A stretch of DNA of 64,000 nucleotides from Rhizobiales bacterium 2SD (lineage in GTDB: Bacteria > Pseudomonadota > Alphaproteobacteria > Rhizobiales > Beijerinckiaceae). Below the pieces are notes generated by a model. That model was not told the DNA's origin and ran no database searches. It worked only from the letters and a program-made list of their open reading frames with translations. Positions 24,376-34,043 of the stretch are shown here, in pieces (the first letter of the stretch is position 1; each line of letters opens with the position of its first letter). The stretch lies in the NCBI GenBank assembly GCA_005502805.1, contig SCMY01000009.1, forward strand, positions 178,159-242,158. The letters are read 5' to 3'. The translations under genes were made by a program, and so were the position numbers.

Positions 24376-25554
24376 ATGTCCTCGCTTTCGCTTTCGCCCG
24401 CCAACACCCTGCCGGCCGATGCCGACCGTGCCGCGCTGGCCGGCCGGGTCTGGCGCCCGGACGTCGGCGGGCCGTCGGTGGTCAAGCTGCAGGGCAATGC
24501 TGTGATCGACGTCACCGCGACCTTCCCGACCATGCGCGACCTCTGCGAGACCGCCGATCCGGCGGTGGCGCTACGTGCCGCCGATGGCGAGAACCTGGGC
24601 TCGCTTGCCGATCTCCTCGCCAACAGCTCGGCCGCCAGCCGCAATGACGGCAAGCCCTGGCTGCTCGCCCCGGTCGACCTGCAGGCGGTCAAAGCAGCCG
24701 GCGTCACCTTCGCGGTGTCGATGCTGGAACGCGTGATCGAGGAGAAGGCGCGGGGCAACCCGGCCGCGGCCGCCGCGATCCGCACTGAAATCGGCAAGCT
24801 CATCGGTGACGACCTCTCCAAGCTGAAGCCCGGCTCGCCCGAGGCGATGAAGCTGAAGGAGGTGCTGATCGCCCAGAACAGCTGGAGCCAGTATCTCGAG
24901 GTCGGCATCGGGCCGGACGCCGAGATCTTCACCAAGGCGCCACCGATGTCGGCGGTCGGCACAGGCGCCGATGCCGGACTCCACCCAGCCTCGAGCTGGA
25001 ACAATCCGGAGCCTGAAATCGTGCTCGTCGTCGCCTCGGATGGACGGATCGTTGGCGCCAGCCTCGGCAACGACGTCAACCTGCGCGATGTCGAGGGACG
25101 CTCAGCCCTGCTGCTCGGCAAGGCCAAGGACAACAATGCGGCGGCGGCGATCGGCCCGTTCATCCGCTTCTTCGACGGCGACTTCTCGCTCGACCATGTC
25201 CGGAAGACGACGGTGAGCCTGACCGTAACCGGCGAGGACGGCTTCACGCTCGAAGGCTCGTCCTCGATCGCAAAAATCAGCCGCGATCCGGCCGATCTCG
25301 CCGCGCAGATGATCGGCCCGCACCACCAGTATCCGGACGGGGCGGTGCTCTATCTCGGCACCATGTTCGCGCCGATCAAGGATCGCGACGCGCCGGGCGG
25401 CGGCTTCACCCACAAATACGGCGACGTCGTCACCATCTCGGCGCCCGAGCTCGGCGCCCTGATCAATCGGATGCGCCGTACCGATGAATGCGAGCCCTGG
25501 CGCTTCGGCGCCTCGCATCTGATGCGCAACCTCGCCAAGCGCGGGCTGCTGTGA
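24376..25554 (+). CDS. Fumarylacetoacetate hydrolase family protein
   Basis: A 392-residue FAH-fold protein. The C-terminal catalytic half shows PEIVLVVASDGRIVGASLGNDVNLRD, a metal-binding Glu/Asp pattern, and GEDGFTLEGSSSIAKISRD. Members of this long subgroup act on 2-keto-3-deoxy sugar acids (dehydratase or hydrolase reactions), with Mg2+ bound by acidic residues. I start at the ATG of MSSLSLSP; the open frame before it runs through the Pho box and ugp promoter. It overlaps the downstream kinase by 4 nt, so a sugar-acid catabolic operon with the hydroxyproline dehydratase homologue is likely. The exact substrate is unknown. Confidence 0.82.
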   Translation: MSSLSLSPANTLPADADRAALAGRVWRPDVGGPSVVKLQGNAVIDVTATFPTMRDLCETADPAVALRAADGENLGSLADLLANSSAASRNDGKPWLLAPVDLQAVKAAGVTFAVSMLERVIEEKARGNPAAAAAIRTEIGKLIGDDLSKLKPGSPEAMKLKEVLIAQNSWSQYLEVGIGPDAEIFTKAPPMSAVGTGADAGLHPASSWNNPEPEIVLVVASDGRIVGASLGNDVNLRDVEGRSALLLGKAKDNNAAAAIGPFIRFFDGDFSLDHVRKTTVSLTVTGEDGFTLEGSSSIAKISRDPADLAAQMIGPHHQYPDGAVLYLGTMFAPIKDRDAPGGGFTHKYGDVVTISAPELGALINRMRRTDECEPWRFGASHLMRNLAKRGLL

Positions 25555-26486
25555 CGAGCAAGGGCGTCCTCGTCTATGGCGAGGCGCTCGTCGATCTCGT
25601 GCCCGGCGGTGCCGGGCACGACCGCGAGGCCGTGCTCGGCGGCTCCGGCTTCAACACGGCGCTGGCGCTGGCTCGCTGCGGCGCGCCGGTGGCCTATAAT
25701 GTCAGCCTGTCGCGGGACACATTCGGTCAGCTCTTTCTCCAACGCCTGACGGAAGAGGGCATCGACCGGCGCTTCATCGGTATCTGCGACGTGCCGACGC
25801 CCTCCGCCACGGTCACCTCGCTCGACGCAGACGGTGCCGCGACCTATCGTTTCTCGCTGGACGGCACGGCCTTCGATACCGCGCCGCCCGCGCCGGAAGA
25901 CCTAGACGAATTCGCGCATCTGCACGTCACCTCCTTCGGTGCGACGGTCGGCCCATCCGGCGAAACGGCACTGACGCTGATGCGGCGTGCACGTGAAGCC
26001 GGCCTCAGCGTCAGCTACGACCTCAATGTCAGGCCAGCCGTGCTGCCGGCGCTTGCGGAGGCGCGCCGTGCCATCGAGGAACGGGCCGTCCTGTGCGATC
26101 TGCTGAAATGCAGCACGGATGATGCCCGGACACTTCATGGCGCCGAGTTCGGTTACCCCTTGGCGCGCTGGCTCGCCCATGGAGATCGGTTGCTGCTGGT
26201 CACCGATGGCGAGAATGGCGGCTATCTCCTGCCGTTCCGCCGCGAGGCCATGGTGTTCCCAGCCCTCGCGCAGGAGATCGTCGATACGATCGGCGCCGGG
26301 GACAGTTTCATGGGCGCCTTCCTCGCCTCACTCTGGCGCAATGGCGGCCTCGGCCCGGTGTTGGAGAATCTGCCGAACGAGCTCTGCGCGGCGGCTCTCG
26401 GTTTTGCCGTCGTGGTGGCGGCTGAAAACTGCGCCCAACGGGGCTGCAATCCACCCCGGCTCGACCCGCCTTCAGCCGATGACTGA
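25551..26486 (+). CDS. PfkB-family carbohydrate kinase
   Basis: 311 residues, GTG start overlapping the FAH-gene stop. The ribokinase fold is visible: VYGEALVDLVPGG at the start, GGSGFNTALALARCGAPVAY (substrate site), and the closing signature DTIGAGDSFMGAFLASL, whose Asp is the catalytic base. It phosphorylates a sugar or 2-keto-3-deoxy acid at a terminal hydroxyl. The similarity is to fructokinase and 2-keto-3-deoxygluconate kinase; the FAH-family partner favours a sugar acid, as inference. Confidence 0.88.
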   Translation: MTSKGVLVYGEALVDLVPGGAGHDREAVLGGSGFNTALALARCGAPVAYNVSLSRDTFGQLFLQRLTEEGIDRRFIGICDVPTPSATVTSLDADGAATYRFSLDGTAFDTAPPAPEDLDEFAHLHVTSFGATVGPSGETALTLMRRAREAGLSVSYDLNVRPAVLPALAEARRAIEERAVLCDLLKCSTDDARTLHGAEFGYPLARWLAHGDRLLLVTDGENGGYLLPFRREAMVFPALAQEIVDTIGAGDSFMGAFLASLWRNGGLGPVLENLPNELCAAALGFAVVVAAENCAQRGCNPPRLDPPSADD

Positions 26487-26499
26487 TGGATGAGATCCC

Positions 26500-27519
26500 A
26501 TGCGCCTGAGCTATATCGACTACCACACCTGCGGCGAGCCGGTGCGCATCGTCACAGCAGGCTATCCGCAACTCACCGGCGCAAGCATCCTCGACAAGCG
26601 CCGGCAGGCGCGCGAGGAGCATGATCACCTGCGCCGTGCGATGATGCTGGAGCCGCGTGGGCATGACGGCATGTACGGCGTCATCCCGGTCCAGGCGAGC
26701 CATCCGGAAGCCGCGTTCGGCGTGCTGTTCACGCACAATGAGGGCTATTCGACCATGTGCGGCCACGCGACCATCGCGCTCTGCCGCTATGCGATCGAGC
26801 AGGGGCTGGTGGCGGCGACCGCGCCGGTCACCCGCTTTTCCATCGAGGCGCCCTGCGGACTGGTACGGCTTTCCTGCGAGATCGAGGGCAACAAGGTCGG
26901 CGATGTCAGCTTCGAGAGCGTGCCGGCCTTCGTCGAGGCGCGCGATCTCGTCGTCCCGGTGCCAGGCTTTGGCGATGTCGTCACCGACATCGCCTATGGC
27001 GGCGCCTATTACTGCATCCTGCCGGCCTCGCGCTTCGGACTCGACCTGATGCAGACGCCGGTCGAGGAGATCGTCGCGGCGGCAGGCGCGCTGACCGATC
27101 AGGTCCGGGCGAGCCGCAGGATCACGCATCCGACCGAGCCGGATCTCGGCTTCCTCTATGGCACGATCGTCACCGACGAGGCCGGCCCGGAGCAGGACAG
27201 CTTCAACCTCTGCGTCTTCGCCGAGCGCCAGATCGACCGCTCGCCCACCGGCTCCGGCGTCACCGCCCGCATGGCGCTCGACCATGCCAAGGGGCTGATC
27301 CCTCTCGGTCAGCGCCGCAGGATCCGCAGCATCACCGGCGGCACCTTCACCGGAAAGGTAATCGGCCCGGTCGACTTCCCGGCCGCGAGCGCCGTCACGG
27401 TCGAGGTCGGCGGACGCGGGCATCTTGCCGGCGAAGGCAGCTTCGTCATCGAGGCGGACGACCCGCTCGGCCACGGCTTTTCCCTGCCGAAGCGCTTCGC
27501 CGAGATCGCAGTGCCCTGA
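26500..27519 (+). CDS. Proline racemase family: trans-3-hydroxy-L-proline dehydratase type
   Basis: A 339-residue member of the proline racemase family. Racemases and 4-hydroxyproline epimerases use two Cys residues. Here the first is C87 in MCGHATIAL, but the second position is T250 in DRSPTGSG. A Cys/Thr pair is the mark of trans-3-hydroxy-L-proline dehydratase, which forms delta1-pyrroline-2-carboxylate. The length agrees. It lies 13 nt after the kinase. The reductase that would complete the route to proline is not adjacent. Collagen-derived or free hydroxyproline is the likely substrate. Confidence 0.85.
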   Translation: MRLSYIDYHTCGEPVRIVTAGYPQLTGASILDKRRQAREEHDHLRRAMMLEPRGHDGMYGVIPVQASHPEAAFGVLFTHNEGYSTMCGHATIALCRYAIEQGLVAATAPVTRFSIEAPCGLVRLSCEIEGNKVGDVSFESVPAFVEARDLVVPVPGFGDVVTDIAYGGAYYCILPASRFGLDLMQTPVEEIVAAAGALTDQVRASRRITHPTEPDLGFLYGTIVTDEAGPEQDSFNLCVFAERQIDRSPTGSGVTARMALDHAKGLIPLGQRRRIRSITGGTFTGKVIGPVDFPAASAVTVEVGGRGHLAGEGSFVIEADDPLGHGFSLPKRFAEIAVP

Positions 27520-27525
27520 GCCGGC

Positions 27526-27918
27526 TCAACCCTCGCGCCGGAAATTGACAATGATTTCGCGCCAACGCGGATAGAGCGCGGCGTAGCGCTTCACCCCATC
27601 ATAAGGTGCGCAACGGATCACAGCCCGTCGGGCTCCTTCGATCAGAACCATGACGGCCGGCTCCGGGGGCGGCTCGATCACGACCGGCTCGCTGACCAGT
27701 GCGCCGTCGCGGTCGAGCTCGATCCGGATACGCACCGTCCGTCCGGCCGGCGCTGTCGCCGGAATGGTCCAGCACGAGCTGATCTTGGTGTGCAGATTGC
27801 GGGCAACCTCGACCACGGCGCGATCCTCCGCCAGGGCGAGCCCCGTCATCGCCGGGGCGAAGGCCGCCCCCTGCAGCACAACCGCGAGCAGGGATGGGGC
27901 CGCAGGCCCAGGCGTCAT
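27526..27918 (-). CDS. Exported protein with a TonB/TolA-like C-terminal domain
   Basis: A 130-residue protein with an N-terminal signal (LLAVVLQGAAFAPAMTGLALA). The rest resembles the C-terminal domain of TolA/TonB: a conserved-looking Cys-Trp then AGRTVRIRIELDRDGALVSEPVV, and a final ALYPRWREIIVNFRREG. There is no membrane anchor or long linker, so it is a free domain and not a full energy transducer. GGAGGAAG lies well placed before the ATG. The function is probably envelope-related. Confidence 0.72.
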   Translation of the reverse strand: MTPGPAAPSLLAVVLQGAAFAPAMTGLALAEDRAVVEVARNLHTKISSCWTIPATAPAGRTVRIRIELDRDGALVSEPVVIEPPPEPAVMVLIEGARRAVIRCAPYDGVKRYAALYPRWREIIVNFRREG

Positions 27919-28044
27919 CGAAACTTCCTCCGGTACGACCGAGAATCGCCGTCTCCGAAGAGGTAAACCTGCTTTTCATCTTGTCGGGAAGGAGCGCGGT
28001 AAGATTCTGCCGTTACCTTGCCCTGGGTGACGGTGGAACCAACC

Positions 28045-29748
28045 ATGAGCGCGAGCACGGACCAACCGGCTGCTGCGGGAGCCGCGGAGCATGCCGTCGC
28101 GCGCCCATGGGCCAGCCCGGCGATCTGGCTCGCGGTCTTCTGCGTCTTCGTCCTCGCAGGCCTGCTGTCGCCGCTGCGTCTGCCGCTCGGATCCTATTAC
28201 TGGGACACTGCGGTCTATTTCGACGCGGCGCAGCGCATCGGCCAGGGGCAGGTACCGAACATCGACTTCTTCACTCCGGTCGGCCCCCTCGGCTACTATC
28301 TCGTTGCCGGTTTCGACTGGCTATTCCCAGCCGCCCATCCGCTGCTGACCGCGAACTGGGGGCTGCTACCGATCGCGTTGCCGCTGCTGGCGATCCTCGT
28401 CTTCCATGTCGGGCGATCGTCGCGCGGGCTGGCGCTCGCGCTGCTGCTGCCCTTCCTGCTCTTCGCCTCGCTGCCGATCAACCTGCACGAGGTCTATACG
28501 CTGCCGGGCTTCGACTGCTATGGCCACTACAACCGGCATGTCGCGCTGTTGCTCTATGTGCTGATCGCCGTGCTGATGTTCGCGCGCGACCGGCGACTGA
28601 CGATCTGGCTCGTTGCGGCGCTGATGCTGACGCTGTTCCTGGTCAAGGTCACCGGCGCCGTCGCTGGAGCGATATTGGTCGGCTATGCCGTCCTCACCGG
28701 CCGAATGCGCCTGCGCGACGCCTGTCTTGCAGCCGTCGCGACGATCGGCGTCCTCGCGGCCATCGATCTTGTGACCGGCGGACTGACCCGGGCCTATGTC
28801 GACGACATCCTGACCCTGCTCAAGCTCAACACGGACGCGCTGCTGCCACGATTCCTGACCGTCGCCTCATTCAAATTCGAGGTGATCGCGCCGGCGTTCG
28901 TGCTCATCGGCCTGCTCGCCTATGCCTCCCGGCGGCCGAGGCCGGCCAGCGCCCTGTCCTGGCTGCGCGAGTTCGCCGTCTCACCGGCAGGCTGGCTTGC
29001 GATCAGCCTGATGGCTTTGACGTTCTTCGAGACCCAGAACACCGGAAGCCTCGAATTCATCGGGCTCTGGCCGATCCTGCTCGTGCTCCTGCTCGACTGG
29101 AGCCGACGCAACGACAGGCTGCGGCCTGCCGTGTTGCTGCTGATCTGTGTGATCGCAGCTCCTTCGGCCGTGAACTTCATCGAACGCAGCGCCCGCGCCA
29201 GCTTCGGCGCGCCGACCTATCTGCCGCTGGACGTCGATGACGTCGGCAAGCTCGGGCGGGTCAGCGTCAAGGATGAGATCGCCGAGCGCGCGCCGATCAT
29301 GCTGCAGCACTACGCCAAGCATCAGCCGGCCTATGCCGATCTCGCTGTGACGGGGCAACAGCCCTCGCTGATGCTGTATTCCGAGATCGACCACCACGCG
29401 ACCTGGCTGCTCGAGATCGAGCAGGGCATCCTGGCGATCAAGGCCTGGGAGCATGCCAACGCGCGCAAGCTCAACGGCGTCTTCACCCTCGACTTCGTCG
29501 ACATCATGAACCGCCTGCTCGACCGCCGACCGCCGCGCCATGTCCCGATCGGCATCGACCCGACGCGGAGCAATCCGAAGCTCGAGGCTCAGATGATCGA
29601 GAGCCTGCGCCAGACCGACGCGATCCTGGCGCCAAAATGCCCGCTCACGTCGATCCGTGCAGCCATCTTCAAGCACTTCGTCAAAGCACTGGAGGGCCGC
29701 AGCAAGGTCGCTGTAGCGCCCTGCTGGGACATGTATCTGAAGCCCTGA
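28045..29748 (+). CDS. Polytopic membrane protein, GT-C glycosyltransferase-like
   Basis: 567 residues with about eleven hydrophobic segments over the first 400, then a soluble C-terminal part (about 400-567). The first periplasmic loop has WDTAVYFDAAQRIGQGQVPNID, with the acidic residues and layout of GT-C/PMT-type enzymes that use polyprenyl-phosphate sugars. No further family-specific motif is visible. I start at ATG 28045; a TTG at 28018 is in frame. Its stop abuts the thiE stop back to back (TGATCA). A surface glycan role is possible but not proven. Confidence 0.72.
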   Translation: MSASTDQPAAAGAAEHAVARPWASPAIWLAVFCVFVLAGLLSPLRLPLGSYYWDTAVYFDAAQRIGQGQVPNIDFFTPVGPLGYYLVAGFDWLFPAAHPLLTANWGLLPIALPLLAILVFHVGRSSRGLALALLLPFLLFASLPINLHEVYTLPGFDCYGHYNRHVALLLYVLIAVLMFARDRRLTIWLVAALMLTLFLVKVTGAVAGAILVGYAVLTGRMRLRDACLAAVATIGVLAAIDLVTGGLTRAYVDDILTLLKLNTDALLPRFLTVASFKFEVIAPAFVLIGLLAYASRRPRPASALSWLREFAVSPAGWLAISLMALTFFETQNTGSLEFIGLWPILLVLLLDWSRRNDRLRPAVLLLICVIAAPSAVNFIERSARASFGAPTYLPLDVDDVGKLGRVSVKDEIAERAPIMLQHYAKHQPAYADLAVTGQQPSLMLYSEIDHHATWLLEIEQGILAIKAWEHANARKLNGVFTLDFVDIMNRLLDRRPPRHVPIGIDPTRSNPKLEAQMIESLRQTDAILAPKCPLTSIRAAIFKHFVKALEGRSKVAVAPCWDMYLKP

Positions 29749-30417
29749 TCAGGCGCTCCCGACGCCCCGCTCCGACAAGGCGGTCTCGACCGCGAGCCTG
29801 AGATCGCGCGCCGCCGCCAAGATGTCGTCGCCACCGAAGAGCGCGCCGATCACGGCGACGCCGTCGGCGCCCGCAGCAATGACCGAGCCGGCGTTGGCCG
29901 CGGTGATGCCGGCGATGGCGCCGACCGGCAGCGCGCCGAGCGCGCGCGCCGCCGCCTGGCGCAAGGTAGCGAGCCCGTCGACGCCGAGCGCCGCGCCGGC
30001 ATTGTCCTTGTGCATGGTCGGAAAGACGCCGCCGATGCAGGCATAGTCGATTTTCACCGACGCCAGCTCCGGCAGCTCGCTTTCATGCTTCAGCGTCGCG
30101 CCGATGATGGCGCGCGGGCCGAGCAGGCGGCGGGCATCGACCAGCTTCATGTCGTCGGCGCCGAGATGGACGCCGTCGGCACCAGAAGCGAGCGCGACAT
30201 CGACGCGGTCGTTGATCAGCAGCGGCACATTGGTGCCGTGCAGGGCCGAGCGGATGGCGCGGGCCTCGCGCACCATCTCGCGCGTCGTCTCGGTCTTGGC
30301 GCGCAGCTGGATCAGCGTCGCGCCGCCCTCGACGGCCGCACGCGCCATGTCGGCCATGGAGCGGCCATTGGCGATCTGCGGATCGACGATGCCGTAAAGG
30401 GTGATGTCGACAGTCAC
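29749..30417 (-). CDS. thiE: Thiamine-phosphate synthase
   Basis: A 222-residue TIM-barrel enzyme joining HMP-pyrophosphate and thiazole phosphate to thiamine phosphate. Motifs: TLIQLRAKTETTREM, LLINDRVDVALASGADGVHLG, and GIGGV-like regions IGGVFPTMHKDNAG and AGITAANAGSVIAAGADGVAV. The GTG start overlaps the thiM stop (GTGA); an upstream in-frame ATG would run deep into thiM. It is the last gene of thiC-thiM-thiE. Confidence 0.92.
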   Translation of the reverse strand: MTVDITLYGIVDPQIANGRSMADMARAAVEGGATLIQLRAKTETTREMVREARAIRSALHGTNVPLLINDRVDVALASGADGVHLGADDMKLVDARRLLGPRAIIGATLKHESELPELASVKIDYACIGGVFPTMHKDNAGAALGVDGLATLRQAAARALGALPVGAIAGITAANAGSVIAAGADGVAVIGALFGGDDILAAARDLRLAVETALSERGVGSA

Positions 30418-31165
30418 TGGCGCGCTTCCATTCTGGCGGCGAGCGTCGCCGCATCCATCGCCGCGACCGCGTCGATCAGCTCGACCTCGAAGCTGCCCGG
30501 GCCGCGGCATCGCTCGGCCGCGATTTCGCCGGCAATGCCATAGGCGGTCAAGGCCGCCGCCGCCGCGACCGCCTTGTCGGGCTCGACGGCGCAGCAGGCC
30601 GCGATCAGCGCCCCGGCGGCGCAGCCGATGCCGGTAACCCTGGTCATCAGCGGATGGCCGTGGGCGACGGCAAAGCTCGCCGCTCCGCTCTCGATCCGGT
30701 CGACCTTGCCGGTGGTGACGCGGGTGGCGCCCCTGGCCGCAGCAAGATCGAAGGACAGCGTCGCCATCTCGGTGGCGTTGCCGCGCACCAGGATATCGGG
30801 CAGGCGCAGCACCTGCCCAGCGATGTGCCGGCGCAGCGGCGAGAGCTCGACGAAGACCGGGTCGAAGACCAAGGGCTTGCCGCGATCACGCGCCACCTCC
30901 AGCAATTTGGGGATGGCGAGCTCGCTCTCGGCGTTGATCGTGCCGATGTTGATCAGGATTGCGCCGGCGCCCTCCGCCATCGCCGCGACCTCGTCGACAT
31001 GGATCGCCATGGACGGGATCGCGCCAAAGGCGAGCAGCATATTGGCGGTGATGTTCTGCGCCACCGTATTGGTGAGGCACTGCACGCGCGGGCGAGCTTC
31101 CGCCACACGGGCGAGGACCGAGGCGACGCGCGCTGCGTCGAGCCGTTCCATGGTCAATGTCCCGC

Positions 31166-31169
<4 letters not shown>
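30414..31169 (-). CDS. thiM: Hydroxyethylthiazole kinase
   Basis: A 251-residue ribokinase-fold enzyme that phosphorylates 4-methyl-5-hydroxyethylthiazole for salvage. Visible: QCLTNTVAQNITANMLLAFGA at the N-terminus, DPVFVELSPLR, and VTGIGCAAGALIAA near the catalytic Cys (usually VTGTGC, so Thr is replaced by Ile). The start overlaps the thiC stop by 4 nt. With thiC (pyrimidine) and thiE (joining) it supplies thiamine from de novo pyrimidine and salvaged thiazole. Confidence 0.92.
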
Positions 31170-33079
<1,910 letters not shown>

Positions 33080-33083
33080 ATCA

Positions 33084-33114
33084 GGATCTCCTCCCTCTCA
33101 GGTTCAGGAGATCC
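33084..33114 (-). promoter_or_regulatory. Shine-Dalgarno-masking hairpin of the thiC leader
   Basis: GGATCTCCT (33084-33092) and AGGAGATCC (33106-33114) form a 9-bp stem with a 13-nt loop. Read on the minus strand, the 3' arm includes the AGGAG ribosome-binding site of thiC. This looks like the expression platform of the upstream TPP riboswitch. Confidence 0.7.
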
Positions 33115-33168
33115 GGGGCGTCTGACGGTCCAGTCGCTGTGAGGCGGATGCATTGATGGCGCAGCCGC

Positions 33169-33258
<90 letters not shown>

Positions 33259-33363
33259 GAGGCGGAAGTTAGAACCGTCCTGATCTCAGCGCAACCGGCA
33301 AAGGACCGCGCTTGCGCGCCGCGTGGCCATGCACGGGAGGCATCACGGTCGGTGGAGATAAAA

Positions 33364-33564
33364 TCAGAGGGTGATGTCGAGATTGCCGCCCTGGCCGGCG
33401 GGAAGCGTGGCCTGCTGCTGCTCGGCGGCCTGCTGCAACATGGCGACCAGCGCCTGATCGGACTCGGCGTTCTGCTTGACCATCTCGATCTGCAGCGCCT
33501 GCTGCGTCGCGGCCGACTTCATGCTGATCAGGCTCCGGGCGATCGCAACAGACATCTCGCTCAT
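33364..33564 (-). CDS. Small YjfB-like protein
   Basis: 66 residues from the ATG at 33564, which has AGGAG 8 nt upstream; an ATG at 33570 is also in frame but too close. The sequence MSEMSVAIARSLISMKSA, then an amphipathic Gln-rich helix and NLDITL at the end, resembles YjfB-family small proteins (putative motility-associated). It has no signal peptide. It lies upstream of the TPP riboswitch on the same strand, but I see no functional link to thiamine. Confidence 0.65.
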   Translation of the reverse strand: MSEMSVAIARSLISMKSAATQQALQIEMVKQNAESDQALVAMLQQAAEQQQATLPAGQGGNLDITL

Positions 33565-33632
33565 GGGCATAACTCCTCGCCGCCACCATAGGTAGCGAGC
33601 CTTACTCGAATCTAAACCCGAAGCGTCGGGCT

Positions 33633-33920
33633 CTAGCGAGTGGGCGCGATGATCGACGGCACCGGCTTCGGCATCGGGATCTCGCGGTTCGGCTCCGGCG
33701 GCGTCGACCGGTTCCGCGCCAGTTGCTCGCGCTCGCGGCGCGCCTCGACGCTGTCGGAGCGCGGCTCGAGCTTCTGCACTTCGCCTGTATTCGGCGTCAT
33801 CGGCACGCCGGGTGCCCGTTGCCGCTGCGTCTGCGGCTGAGCGGACTGCGCGGCGGCGGCTTCCGCCACGATGAGCGCGGCGACGATCACTCCGAGGAGG
33901 ACCCATGGGTTCTTGCGCAT
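33633..33920 (-). CDS. Small membrane-anchored or exported hypothetical protein
   Basis: 95 residues: MRKNPWVLLGVIVAALIVAEAAAA is a hydrophobic N-terminus, either a signal peptide or an anchor. A polar, Gln/Pro/Arg-rich tail of low complexity follows, with EARREREQLARNRS. GGAGGGG precedes the ATG. No family recognised. Confidence 0.65.
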   Translation of the reverse strand: MRKNPWVLLGVIVAALIVAEAAAAQSAQPQTQRQRAPGVPMTPNTGEVQKLEPRSDSVEARREREQLARNRSTPPEPNREIPMPKPVPSIIAPTR

Positions 33921-34000
33921 GACACCCCTCCATAGAGCCGGCGGAAGGAGACCGGCCCCGTGCTAGGAACCGGGTGCGCGGGACGATGTTCCGCCATGCG

Positions 34001-34037
34001 GCAAGAAAACTGCGGAGCAGTCCGAAGACTGCTCCGC
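34001..34037 (-). terminator. Rho-independent terminator of the OmpA-family gene
   Basis: GCGGAGCAGTC and GACTGCTCCGC form a perfect 11-bp stem with a CGAA loop (34012-34037). On the minus strand it is followed by AGTTTTC, the expected T-rich tail, just after the stop of the gene at 34044. Confidence 0.85.
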
Positions 34038-34043
34038 CTGGTG

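Noticed and set aside
26500..27519. 4-hydroxyproline epimerase or proline racemase
   Set aside because: The second catalytic Cys is replaced by Thr (T250 in DRSPTGSG), which fits the dehydratase.
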